Shown here: positions 1-13,449 of the stretch, piece after piece | Numbering within the stretch: the first letter of the stretch is position 1 | Layout: the number at the start of each line of letters is the position of its first letter | Assembly (NCBI GenBank): GCA_949825025.1 | Contig: OX463783.1 | Coordinates: 12,001,628 to 12,065,627, forward strand | Direction of reading: 5' to 3' | DNA from: Siphlonurus alternatus | Taxonomy: Eukaryota; Arthropoda; Insecta; Ephemeroptera; Siphlonuridae | DNA: 64,000 nucleotides | Position numbers and translations under genes: made by a program | Notes under the pieces: generated by a model | What the model was told of the DNA's origin: nothing | What the model saw: the letters and a program-made list of their open reading frames with translations, nothing else | Database searches by the model: none

Positions 1-2063
1 GAAAGTATATTATATACAGTATAGGGATATATATGCTACATGTTAAAAGCAAACTTACTCTATATATATATCGTGTGTATGGGGAGGTAGGGGGTAGAAG
101 AAAATTGCCTTAAAGATAGATAAATAGGCTATTTACTTTAGTAAAGCCGTTGTGGGAGGAGGAAGGGAGAATAGCTTATATCCTTTCCACTTTTCTCTCA
201 AGAAAAAAAAAAAAAAAAAAACTCGAGCTCATCATCATATCCAAGATGAGCTTAGTCGCCATTTTGTATCAACTTTAAACAACATCAAATTTATTTTTCT
301 TCTTCATCATTTTTGTTTACATAGCAACTCAATATTATATAAAAAGTATCAGATTTTTTTTACTATAGAAAATTAACTTTAAATCCAGTTTTATTTTGCA
401 TATTTTAGATTAAAAATCAAAATATATTCGTATTTCAATTCATATATGAAAAATTTGTCATTGAAACATATTAATTATTAAAACTATCAATTGATATACT
501 GTAGTAATTATGATATTAATGAAAAAAAATGTATACATTTCCAGTGCTTAATTTACTAGTTCTGAAACTCTAACAATAATATTTGAGATTTTGAAGGAGG
601 TATATATGGAAAACATTACAATAATATAGCACTAACAATCTGACCTCTTTTATATACTAAATATACAGATTGATAAAACGTCTTAAAAAAGTATAGCATT
701 CGTGGTGTCCCGAAGTGTAGATTCCTGAAAATGAATAATGATTAAAAAAAATGTGCATTTTTCTAAGTAAAAATTATAAATTTATTTTGTAATTATAATA
801 ATATAAGTTATAACCAAAGTTAATTATGTAAAAAATTTAAGAATTTTTCTTATAACCTCGGTGTATGAGAAAATAGGAGCGTTCTTATATTTACAAACTG
901 ATTAGCATAGACATGCAAATTTTTTACCAACATTATTATCTCCTTGAAATTTGTTAATGTTTCATCAAGAGACCACCTTGTTATTTAAAAAAATAAACTT
1001 TTTTTTTTTATTTTAAATTTAAAATTAATTCTTAAGTTTAAAATAAAAATAATTTTTATAAAAAAAGAAACGTTTTAAATTTTGTGATTCAACATTATTT
1101 TATTTAATAATTATCTCTTACTATATATAAAAAATAATAATACTTTGTCGGCACGTTAATTCACTTATAATGTTTAAAATTAAAAATTAATAATTGTAAA
1201 AATAAAAAGAACTAAGTAAAACTCATATTATGAAATATGTGTTTTTTTATGTTATTTTTATGCATTACAAAAAAAAAAAATGTTTGATGAAATTTTTTGA
1301 GTAGTCATGATTTGCCTGCAATGATGGTAAAAAGTCCACCACTATATACAGATTTTCTTAGACTAGTAAGATGATAGTGAAGGCAAGCAGAGAGAGAGAG
1401 AGAGAGAGCATTTATTACAACCTCAGGCTAAGCAACTTGCTCTTGCAATAAACGAACTGGCGTCTCTATGCTGGAATTTCAACCCCCCTCCTCCCTCCCA
1501 ACACCCTCCCCTTCATACTTTTATCATGCAAATCTTATATATCATAGCCTAAGGATCATAATACCATATACAAGTCTTATAATATTATATATTATATTTT
1601 TTTTAAAACAACGTTCCTTTTTTTTAACAGAAAGGAATTTATTTTAGCTTATGGTCATTATAATTAAACCAATTAAAATTATTATACTCAATATAATATT
1701 ATCTATCATAATATTACTATAAAAATATGTTTTAAGGGGATTTATATTATTAATGATGGTTTTTAAAAAAAATTATACAGGCCTAAAGGTTATTAAATAT
1801 TTTGTTGATAAGTTGTGTCTGTATTTTTTAACGCAGACTAGAATGGAGATATATGAATATTTTAATTATAATACCGAATTATTTTAATTGTTATGGACAT
1901 AATAGCATTTTTAATACATGCTCAATAAGTTCTTTTATTTCAGTATGTTAATTTGTTACTGCTTATATAGTACTTTTAAATTAATTAAATTTTTGTATTA
2001 AACTATGAAGTTGACTTATTTCTGTATGAACATTGAATTGTGCAATATTTTTATTCTTACAGT

Positions 2064-2111
<48 letters not shown>

Positions 2112-3529
2112 GTACAGCTCTATTAAAAAGTTTTACATGTTATTTTACTGCACGTATTTGTATCTCAGAAACAAATAGTTTTAATGCTTGAATATAATTA
2201 GACACGTCCCTCGTATCTCTCCAAATTATTGCAAATTAAGCAGGTATGAAGTACGTTATAATTTCTTTGTAGTAATAATTGATTGATTGTCAATTTTCTT
2301 AATTTTTCTCACTCTGCTCACGATAAAAAATAGAACTAAGGGATGAACGAAAGTAGTATTGAGCCAACCAAGAAAGGGGGGATGCATAATGGTCTAAATT
2401 CCTTCGCAGAGTAACCATATTTCACCTTTTGTTCACTGATGCTTAAAAGCAAGAGAAAAAAAAAGTAAGAGGGAGAACATGAAAGATGGGACACACAGGA
2501 TGTTTATTGGATGCTGTGGTCCCCTAACAACAAAAGAAAAAAATTCTTGTGCATCTTATGTACAAAATTAATTATTTTTATATCACCTGTATTAATTAAA
2601 TTATTTCTAAAAAAAATTTGTTGTTGTGATAATAATCTTATTTTTATATAAATCTATCAAATTAATTCTAAGAAATAATAATTAGTTTAACATACAAAGA
2701 ATAATTTCAACACATTTATTTAAAAGGCGTCTATTATAATGATAACAATCAGTAAAAAAAAAATTAGAATTAAAAAAAAGAATACAAAAATTCTATTGTT
2801 TTTAATCATAAAATTATTCCCACCTGTATATATAAAAATTTTATAAATATTTTTTGTTAATATAATGAAAGTAACTCCACCCATAAACTATAAAATAGAT
2901 TAATGTTCCTTTTCATTAAAACCTATTGTTTTCAACAAAAATAAAAAGTAATAATTCTTTATCATTTGGATGAAACTAGTCACATGCCATTTTATAAAAA
3001 ATACAACAGTATATCTGACAGGATTTATATATATATAAAAAAATTGTATTGTTTAAAAATCAAGTTTTTTTTTATATGTGTGCAAAACTTTTGTGAGTTT
3101 GACTGCCAAGTTTATTTCGTGACCTGCATATTAAATTAATATTTTTCTTTAATAGAATAAAAAGGAATTTTAACTATTTTATCGTTTTTTTTTTATACTA
3201 AATCTAAGGTAATTAAATTGGTTTTATATATTTAAGATTATAAAAGAATAAAATATAATAAATTAAATATCACCTGGTATTTTTGTAAACTAATTATAAA
3301 TTAGCAATTATAATTATTACTTTTATTACATAATATTAAATATAATTCAAATTTAATTCACCATAATATATTATGAACTTTTTAGGTTAGTCATATATAT
3401 ATGATTTTCCAATATGGAACTAAGGAAAAAAAAATCTTATTTCATATCTTATTCCATTTTTTTTTTTTTCGATTCCTATTAAAAATATATTTAATTGAAT
3501 GTTGAAGTAAAAAAAAAGGGAAGATATGT
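1..3529. other. A+T-rich noncoding sequence upstream of the zinc-finger exon (presumed intron)
   Basis: No convincing exon or gene is visible. It contains a poly(A) run at 203-221, an (AG)n tract at 1389-1408, a 44-base poly(A) at 2066-2109, and two islands of more ordinary composition (about 1310-1560 and 2210-2540). The short open frames here are driven by homopolymers. Confidence 0.5.
2066..2109. repeat. 44-base poly(A) tract
   Basis: Uninterrupted A run. The sequence before it shows no SINE or LINE signature and no clear flanking duplication, so it is not called a retroposon tail. Confidence 0.9.
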
Positions 3530-3830
3530 TGAAGAGGGAATCAGTAGGGAGATGCTCACGTGGTGTATTTTCCATCTCTAAGGAGCAATCTTATTGGAGA
3601 GGATGAGAGAGAGAGTTTGATATATAAAAGACTAGAGAGAGACAGAGAGAAAAGTCATTGAAGGAAGCAGAGAGAAGACTCAATCTTTTGCAATGTAAAA
3701 CAGCACACATCTCTTACTTTTTTTTTTTCCTTCTCTCAAGCTTCCAATCATAGGAATCGATTCTACAATCGCCATAGCAACGCAACGTAATTGACAAACT
3801 ACTTGTATTATTCACCTCATCCCCATCCCT
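3530..3830. other. Purine-rich, exon-like or regulatory island in the presumed intron
   Basis: Contains GAGAGAG clusters (3606-3661), a CACGTG-type core (CTCACGTGGTG near 3556) and an imperfect RFX-like half (CGCCATAGCAAC near 3772). Composition differs sharply from the flanking A+T-rich DNA. No frame with start, stop and splice signals can be defended, so a regulatory island or noncoding exon is more likely than coding sequence. Confidence 0.25.
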
Positions 3831-4192
3831 TGTCTTTACATATTATATTTTTAATAATCTATATTTTTATGATAATTTTACTGATATTTAAATATTTTTT
3901 TCTGTAATAAATAGTGTTATCTTATTAAATATAAGAAAAAGTTTTTATCATTTTTATTGAAGAGAAAGAAGTTTTATTATTGTTAGTTGTTAGAAAAAAT
4001 CAGCAGAGTAGAGGGAAAAATTTACCCCTATCCTTAAGGGCATCATCTAAGAAAATAGCACAGTTGATTGAGCCCTTCTTGAACATCCCCCCACCCCCAC
4101 CCCTCCTTATATCCTCCCCTATTGCCTCATCATCTGCATTAGTGACGATCCAATGCGTTTTAGCCAATCGGCGCTACCGATTGTTTAAAGAC

Positions 4193-4224
<32 letters not shown>

Positions 4225-6900
4225 GAACATTCCTATATAATAAAATATGGTATAGTAGAAAACGTCAGTTGTGAATTAGATCTTTAACGAATTTCATTAG
4301 TACTATACTTGAGACCAAGCTATGTAAGCTTATAACATTGATTTATTTATAAGAATTTTATGTATAAAAATATAAGTTACAGAGTTATTTCTTACTAAAA
4401 ATAATTTAATGAAAAATAATATTCATGTCATATTCATATTTCTTAAAGAATTATGATGTATTTCGAATAAATTTGATACTCAGTACATGTGATTTACAGA
4501 TAAATTGCTTAAAGTTCATTTGAGGTAATATAAATGTAATTTTTTTGTGCAACAACTGATTTGCACTTTAGTAAGTGCACAATTCCAATTTACTGTTATA
4601 ATGTGATAGTTTGGTTCTATTGTGTATATAAAAGTAGTTAAGAATTCACACCTGTGTTCGCCAATTGTAATTTTAACTGATGTTTATAAAAGTTAAAGAG
4701 AAAAAAATTTTACATGATTTTGTCCAACTAGCAAGTGAACTTTTTTTTTATATTTAAGTTTTTTTTTAAAACTCTTTTATTCTTGCAAATTCCAAAAGTT
4801 TTTTTATACATAAAAAAGTACATATCTTTATCTTTTACCATTGAAAGTCAAAGGCGGTATTTTTCTTCTCGTCTACACGTGTCAAAGAAGAAAAAAAAAA
4901 CTTTCTTTCTTTTTAAATGCTTTTGTGTTTTTGATCAAATAATATGTAAAAAAAAAATAGTCTACTGATAAAAGTTAATTTAAGTGTATTGAACTTTGTG
5001 TAAATATAAAAAAATTAGAGTTTTAATTCAAATTGAATAGAATTTTGATGCAATTTTAATCAAATAACTATATTAGACATTATTTGCAAAAAATTATATC
5101 CAGGTTTTTGCTAACCGCGGTTAGTAAACTCCTTTATAAATTTTGCAAAAATTTGCAAAGAAATTAAAAGAATGCATAAAAAATAACATTTTTTACAATT
5201 TATAAATGCTAAAATGATATTTATTTGTACAATTAATTTAAATCATATTCTTACATGTTTTTTCATGTCCTTATATACACCCCCGCATACATACAGCCTT
5301 CTCAATTGCATGCAATCTATAATATATTTTTTTTTAAACAAAACAACGCCTTATTATTATACAACATTGCACGAAGAGCAAGATTTTTGTCTACATATTT
5401 CTTTTTTTTTATTTTTAATGTTATAGCTTGCATATCGGTACATTATTATAGTTATGCATGAATGATTTCTACCTTTTATAATATACGTCTTGAACATACT
5501 TAAAAATATAAAAGGTCAATGTACCATTATATAAAAACGTCATCATTTTATATTTTTACTTCAATCTTTTAACCAATCAAATTGACCGTAGAATATTATA
5601 ATGAACATTATTGGATATGATTTATTAAAAAAATATTTAATAATTTTATTAATATTCGTTGAATATTTTCAATACATGTTGAACCAAAATAATATCTATA
5701 GTATTCAGATGAATTTGTCTTAAGATAATAATCATGAAGAACTGATTTATATTTATAATCTTATATATTTGATTGACATACAGGAATCGATTTTTAATAA
5801 TCAACTTTGATTTGTATATAACTTTATCTGATCAAAAAATCATTGATAAGCTTATATAAAGATTTTTTTTAATTATTTAATTGACGTATTTAAATTCACT
5901 ATTAAATACGACTATAGTAAGTATATAATATTATATATATAAAATATATACATATATATGAGTTATAAAAGCTCTGTGTATAATTAATGGCCAGGCTTAT
6001 TCAAGGTGTAAAATATCACGATTTACATCCTTGTACAAGACTGGACAAAAGAAACGAAATCATTTATATATTATTTTTTTTATTATTATTATTCCAAACA
6101 GAACTAGTTTTAATTGAGTAACGATTTTTAATGAACTGTATAAAGGTTTTTTAATGTATTATATTGTACAATGATCTGGTCTTAATGATTTCAACACTTT
6201 AAGACTTCACTTATTATAAATCTTAGTTCATTGAAATGATTATGACGTCATACAATTAAGTAATTAACTAAAAAAATATTTTTTTTTTCTTTTTAATACG
6301 AATTATTTAAAAAATGATCATAATTTTATGATAATATGTTTAAAATTTGAGCTAATTCATCAGGTATAATTTGCTCAGATTGTTCTATATTTTAAAGTAT
6401 TGGTTTTATTGTAAGTAATTAATTATATAAAAGTTTGATTTTATATTGATTACAAATACCAGTTTTATTTTTTTAATGTTAATACTGTTGTATTATATGG
6501 TTTTATATACATATATGCAGAGTGGTGTAGTATAAAATGATAGACTGGTTAATTAGGGTTAACATAGTTAGAGATCCTCCCATCCTGCTATATGCTAAAG
6601 TTATACCAACATGTACAGGTCCACCCTCATTATAGCCTAGTTTAGAACTCAATGCTGTAACCTTAATCGTCGCTTTCCTCTCTCTCTCTCCAACATTTTA
6701 TTATATATTACTAACTTACTTGATTGTTGTTGGGTGTGTATTGGATTTTATTATAAATTATTTTTAAAACAAAATAATATTATTTTCTCAAGGTCCAATC
6801 ATGCTAATTTTTTCTATTTTTAATCACTGAATTAATTTTTTCTCTGCACATTAGTCACCTTAAAAAATTTCCTATTTCCTATTTCCTATACCCTGTGTTA
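3831..6900. other. A+T-rich noncoding stretch
   Basis: No gene seen. Contents: poly(A) at 4193-4216 within a C-rich/A-rich patch, a perfect palindrome CTAACCGCGGTTAG at 5111-5124, and the CRE palindrome TATGACGTCATA at 6241-6252. A mixed-composition island lies at about 6530-6720. Confidence 0.5.
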
Positions 6901-6904
6901 TTCT

Positions 6905-6964
6905 TACGGAGCATGGTGATTAACAAGGCCGTAAAGGGAAAATTTTCCGAGTTGATGAGTATAC
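6905..6964 (+). repeat. Solo arm of a foldback MITE (family also at 13312 and 59909)
   Basis: Matches the right arm of the two complete copies (ATGGTGATTAACAAGGC, then AATTTTCC, then GATGAGT). The left arm is absent, so this is a broken copy or a solo end. Confidence 0.6.
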
Positions 6965-8490
6965 AATAATTATAACATTTTGTTTTCAAATATAATTAAA
7001 ATTAATTGCTAGATTTGAATAATTATTATGTTAAATCTAATTTGTAGTAACTTAAACATATTGCTGTGCCATATTTAATAATGCACACTAAAATTTTCAC
7101 ACGGGGGAAGAGAGAGGAGGGGGGGGGGAGAATTCTCCTTTTAAATGTAGTGTGAGAACTGTTTTCGTTTTTACTTTACCTTTTCAATCTTCTTCTTTTT
7201 TTTCTGGTCATCTCGATAATAATAGTATTAATGAACGATGGTCTTTTTAAAATATATGTTCGGTCCTCTTTTCATCTATTATGGTCATATTTTGTAAGAA
7301 TTTTTAGGGGACATTTACTCCGGGGAACAATTCCTTTACTTTAGACTCAAATGTGACAAAAAGGACCTACTCTAAGATAAGGACAAAAGATATTGTAAAC
7401 TATATATAAAAATTTTACCTGTTCGTTGATGCTCCCATTATTACAAAATATTTCTTTTTAACATTTCGTATATAGGGGATACTATACAAAATTTAATGCA
7501 TATTATATACAGGTCAGTTATAATAATTCAGGTGTGAAATTTTAGGATTCTATTTCAAAAATATGTGTTTAAAAATAAATTAAATATTCCAAAATTTGAC
7601 AATGTTTACTAAAATTGTAGTATTTTTTTAAATTTTATCAATGTAATTGAAATTATCAAATTCAGAATCTGATAATTGATTGCATAATTTTAATCCCTGA
7701 CAGGCATATAGCAGAAAATTCAGCTATAAAATTTTGAAGTTATAAAAATTATTTTGTATTCTATATGCTCGGTATTGTGTATTTGGTTTAAAAAGTTATA
7801 ATTTATGAATTAAAATTTTAATGTCCAGATATGTGTGTGGCCATGCGCACAGGTGTTCACATATTTCACGCTGTGGTTTCTCTTTTTTACATGTTTTTTT
7901 TTCTCTCTCTTTTCTTTTTCTTCCACCCTGTCTTTTTAAAATGAAAAACCCTCCTCCTCCCTAAATATAAGAATTCTTGCTTCATTTCACAAAATTTTTG
8001 AAGAAGGAAAAAGTAAAATGGTTCTTTTGTATTAAATATCTTTTTCTATATATTTTTAAATTGTATGAGAGGGTGGTTATAGTTTTGCTATATATGGTGA
8101 CATTTTTTTTATGAAAAAAAAATCTTTATAACTTTTTTTTTTCTATATGTCCAAGCATCTAAAGTATTGATCTTTTTTCTTTAGCACCTTAACATTTATG
8201 AATACATGGCCAGATATCATTCTTCATTTAATGTGAAGCTATATCCCGTACACATCAATCTTAACTTGCTACAAGATAAAAAGGGAAGGGAAAAAAAATA
8301 TACATTTAGTTACTAAAGAAAGGTAGGAAATATGAAAAAGGGAGGGAGAGAGGGATACACATTTTATTGTTACCAAAAATATGAAAGTTTAAATATATTA
8401 TGGTGATAGAATATTTTATTCAATATAACCAAGATATTTTTATATGACAGTATAGTTAATACATCAAGCTCAGCTAATTTTTTTATGATA
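6965..8490. other. A+T-rich noncoding stretch with a polypurine tract
   Basis: No gene. A purine-only run at about 7104-7131 (GGGGAAGAGAGAGG followed by about ten G) stands out and could form triplex or G-rich structures. The rest is T-rich low complexity. Confidence 0.45.
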
Positions 8491-8494
8491 AGAA

Positions 8495-8700
8495 AGCACA
8501 TTGGCACACCTGACTTGAAGTTGATAGGTCGTGAGTTCAATCCCAAGTGCCGCAGAATTTTTTATGTGTTAATGCCTTGAATCCAACACCGACCTTTCTT
8601 ACTGAGGTTTTCACGTTCCCTCAGTCACACCAGGCAAATATTAAGATACATTGGTTTTCAATCTTAAGTTCAATGTCATAACATAATATTTACATGTAAT
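8495..8700 (+). repeat. tRNA-derived SINE, copy 1
   Basis: A pol III B box (GAGTTCAATCC, 8533-8543) is followed about 70 bp later by a core (GAGGTTTTCACGTTCCCTC, then CAGGCAAATATTAAGAT) shared with copies at 30410 and 56001. The 5' A-box region is degenerate and the 3' limit is uncertain. Confidence 0.65.
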
Positions 8701-11700
8701 ATCTTGTACCCTCAAAAAGATGCTTGCATTATGTATAAAAATAAATCCTATAATAATTTATCATTTTATATACCTTAAACCAAATTTTCTCATCTCTTTT
8801 ATATTCATAAACCTTCTTTATATATCTTGACCAAGAAAAAATAAATTTTATATATAATATTTTTTTTAACGTTTACTTTTAATATATTTTCTTCTTTTTT
8901 TAAAAAAAATTTTTTTTTTTTTTTATTAATAAAAAAAAATGTAGATGCATATATGGAAAGTAAGCTAGGGGATGGTTTAAACTACTTTTCCCATCTATAG
9001 CTGGGTGGAAACTTCATCTCTAAAGGCAAACATTTGCTTAGGCACTCCTCTCTTCTTGGCTTGTTATAATTCCGCCACCACCGACGCTCTTGCTTGGCGT
9101 TATATCATGCAAACCTTCAAGAAAGAAAAAGAAGAAAACTCTCTAAAGATGAGGGAAAGAAAAAAAAAGTTACTTGGGTCCAAAGCAAACCTCAATTTTC
9201 TCTTGCATGCTATCTTCAACATACACTCTCTTCTTCAAGAGTAAAAAATTGTAGAAGAAGAAGAAATTTGACTTTACCCTTCTTTGGTAAATCTAATAGG
9301 ACTATGTTAAGGTTATAAAGCACATATCACTTTTTCTTACTGTAATTTTTCTTATAAAAAAATATTAATTTATTTATTTTTTTAAAAAATCGCGTGTAAT
9401 ATTTTTCATAAATGTTTTTATTATCTTTATGAATTCTAAATTAGTTATAATTAATAAATATAATAAGAAATAATAATGTAATAAAATATTCAAGTTTTAT
9501 AGTATTGTTCAAATATTATAGGACAGTTAAAAAAATTGTATATGTTAGCTATATATAAATCTGTAAGAAATAAAAAGCTTTTTAAAAAGAAAACGAATGA
9601 AGAGAAAGAGAGGCGGGGGAAAAAAAAAAGAAGTTATGAGGAAAGTTCGTGATTGCTACTCAAAAATGTGTATAAATATTTAATATCATGATGGCGGATT
9701 TTTTAAAAAAAAAAAGAAAAAGTCAATCAATAATCTTAGTCTGGTTTTGCGTAATTCTAAAGTTTGCCGCATGGGGGAACTAGTATTCGGTGTCGCATTT
9801 TTATATTTTATATATTTTTTTAATAAAAATTGAGAGGAAAACAACAAAGAAAAATAATAGATTTTAAATTAAGTTGAAACCTTTGTTATTTTTATGTTTT
9901 GTTTTCAATAACAAAATTATTTTTTTATACAGTAAATTGGTCTCTTGACATTTTTTTTTTGTTACATTTTGGTATACATATAAAAGTCTAATTTTCTATC
10001 AAATTAATATTATAATGAATTTAAATTTAATTATAAACGCTTGGGATAAATCCAAAGAAAAAAAAATCAAAATTATATCTTTAGTTTGTGAAATTCTAAA
10101 CTAAAAAATGCAATATTATATTTCACATATTTTTACCGTTCACAAGACAGTACCGTTATATAGAAGCGTACTTACTAATGGGGTGCGTATATTTGTTTTG
10201 GTTCATCGGGCAAGACAAATAACATCCCTTGGATAAGGGTGGAATATTCAGGTATATTGTTAGCATTCTTCGTCAAACGGTACATGAGATATTTTTGTCT
10301 TTGTAGGTTTTTGACAATATGATAGTTGATAAGTTATTTTCGTGGAATTATTCAGGCAAAACTGTTGAGTATAAAATAAAAACATAAAATCCTGCATTTT
10401 GTATTTTATATTTTTTGTTAAACGCACTGCAATATAATTTGTTTGCTCCATTTTTCAATGATTGATTGTATTTATTTTTGATGAATTGCATGTTATATGT
10501 TTTATCTACAAAAACGTGTATACACAATATGTTTTTTTCAAGGTCTAAAAACTTAAAAGAATATACCAGAACTAACGGAAATTTAATTTTAATTTACTAT
10601 TCACATTTTTTTTTTATTATAATTTTATAAAAAAAGAAAAAGCGAACGAACGTTAAAATATATTAATAATTTATTAGGATTTTATTAAAGGTCGTGATAT
10701 ATATATTTTTTTTACTCTTATTATAACAATACATCTACCTGCTATAGTTTTTTATACACAACCCCTAAATGCAACCCTTTTGCAAACATATATAATACGA
10801 AACTCGGTGTGTAATAGAAATCAGACTACAGTTAGATATAATATAATAAGAAATTTGAAATGCATGTATTATTAAGCCATATGGAGCAATAGTATAAAAT
10901 ATAATTTATTATTTAATATTTTTTTTTAAGAATAATAATGTACCAGATGTGTACTATAGCATTACATAATCACATATTTGCAATTATTTAAATTTTGCAC
11001 ATGAAATTTTTATGTTGTATATTAATAATTTAAATATATTGACTATGGTTGACCTTTAAGTGAATAATTTAATATATTATAACAATGAAACACAATTTAA
11101 CGATTCGAATTTTATAACAGAAAAATATGACGTAAAGTAATGTGATTCTAAAAGAATTCATCATGTGTTTCATTTATTAAAAATTATACGATAGGATATT
11201 TTATAAAATTAATTTTAAAACGTCGAATTTTGTAATATTTTTAAGGGTTTTAAAAAATGCACTTCACTATATTATTATGTTTAAAATATCGTGGTTTTAG
11301 AATATTATTATTTTAAAATTATAAATTTGTAATTATTAATTTTTATTATTATTATTTCCAACCCAGAAAATACAATGTCAATTTCGTTTTGTTCTAGAAT
11401 ACGAATTCAACCACGAGCTTGGATCTTATCTTTCTGCTGAGCAGGTTAGTGATTACAAACATAATAATTGTAGCAATTAGAAAAAACAAAATGTTTAATT
11501 AAATTATTAATTAAATAATTATTTTTTTCTATTTTAAAAAAATATTTTCTTGGGTTGGTTTTTCTAAATTCTATATCTTTTCTTTTCTGTAGTAATTTTT
11601 TTTTTTTTTTAGAAATATATTATAATTGTGATGGGTTTTTTAGTTGGTTATGGTTAAATTGTGATGTTGTGGTGAATTTTGCGTTTATAGGAAGGGGTAT

Positions 11701-13311
11701 AAAAACTTGGCAATGTGTATTTTATAGGTGTATGTTTTTTTCTGCAAAAATCTTTTTCAAGTTTTTTTTTTCACGACGATTGACGAATTATTTTTTTTTA
11801 TAAAGAATAAATTTTATGCTCTTTGGCGTACGCCTGGATTATTTATTTGACTTGTTGTATGCATCAAGGGACAAGAAATAATAATAAAAAAAAGTCTTAG
11901 CGTACTCAAGCAAGCAGGTAAAATGTCATAGTTAGTAAATACACAGCAGCATAGGCGCGTGCTATATTTGAATATTTCGACATGCAAATTAAGGAGGGGA
12001 AGTATTTTAAACCACATTTTTTTTCTCTCTCTCTTTCTTTATACCTTTCAAGGTTTTTGCCACGTGAGCATACGTACCCTTATTTATACTCTTAAGTAAT
12101 TTATTTACTTTTTTTTTTTTTTAAATGTTAAATATGCATATAAAGAATGTTGACATGTTTATTACAATATTTTTACATGTTTTTTTTATATTCATATACC
12201 ACTTTGATGTATATCTTTTTATATTATTATATTAGCTGGTTAATTAACGTATGTATTTTACTTTTCTTAACTTAATTTGAATATGAACCATTAATTAAAA
12301 AATATGATGTACAAAAAATTTCAAATTAGCATCGGTTTCCATTAAGTTTAGAAATGCCTCTCATAAGTGTGTTTTTTATTTTGTAAGTACTGTACACATT
12401 ATAACAAATCGTATAATATTGATTATATTTCCCGTTCGTTCTTAGATTGTATTATATTTTTATTACTCAAGAATAAATTACAGTAACACAGCTCAATATT
12501 GGAGATAGATCAATATATTGCAGTAAAAGATGATCAAAAAAACCAAAACCTTAATATTTCTTTTCCATAATGAGCATGAGCACACATTTTTCTAACATAA
12601 AAAAAATACTCCTCACCCCTCATCCCACCCCTATTATGATATTTCTTTTTTTCTCTACCCCTAAGGGTTTTTTTTTCTTCCTTTAGGGGGTTTTATACAT
12701 AAGAAAAATCGTTTTACTTGCATATGCATAAGGGATGGTAGTAGTATAGTATATACTCATTGCTATGGACATAAAAAATAACTAGGCTTGGATGTATTAG
12801 TATAAAAATGAGATGAGAAAAAAAAAATATTACGTTAAGGGGTGGATAAAAGAAAAGAGAAAGGGGGTGATATGTTATATGGATAAAAAAAATACTACTG
12901 TAGACAGTATCTAAGACCTCTTCTCTCCCCTTTTTTTTAACATTAACAATACGAACATATACATTATGAGACTAATACTAAAAGACAGAAGAAGCAAGTA
13001 AAAAGAAAAATTATGATACAATGACTCATATGATATTACTTTATATTAAAGTATCATCACTATAGTTTTTTATGTTATGAAATGAAGGGACAGATAATTA
13101 TGCGCCTGCAATGATAGTATCTATGCAACTAGACATACACTCACGTTTTACATTCTGCATTCTACCCCTGAATTGTTAAAATGATCATTGCTAAGGAGCT
13201 TGGAGAATTTGGACTTAAGACTAGTGGATACGTTCATATTTATGAATTACTGCCTCTTTTTAGTGATAAATATTGTTTTCCAACTGCATCAAAACCTAAG
13301 TACAGTACATA
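8701..13311. other. A+T-rich noncoding stretch (presumed intron)
   Basis: No supported gene. An island at about 8940-9310 includes CGCCACCACCGACGC and CTTGCTTGGCG. A splice-flanked 47-bp block lies at 11398-11444 (see findings). A further mixed island is at 12560-12960. Open frames here are short and compositionally biased. Confidence 0.45.
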
Positions 13312-13449
13312 CGTACACTCGTCGCTTCGGAAATTTTCACTTTGCTACCTTGTTACTCACCATGCCCTTAAGGGCACAGGACAAAAATAACACGGGATGG
13401 TGATTAACAAGGCTGCAAGTGAGAAATATTCCAAGGCGACGAGTGTACA
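13312..13449. mobile_element. Foldback MITE (GTACACTCGTCGC ends), copy 1
   Basis: Left arm beginning GTACACTCGTCGC is mirrored by the right arm ending GCGACGAGTGTACAC. The inner arms share TTGTTA-TCACCAT and ATGGTGATTAACAAGG. Total about 138 bp. The same family is at 59909-60023, with a solo arm at 6905. Confidence 0.75.

Noticed and set aside
2066..2109. Poly(A) tail of a processed retrocopy
   Set aside because: No open frame, SINE core or flanking duplication precedes or surrounds the A run.
13181..13403. Two overlapping open frames with ordinary-looking amino acid composition
   Set aside because: No domain recognised, the frames run into the foldback MITE at 13312, and splice or start context is absent.
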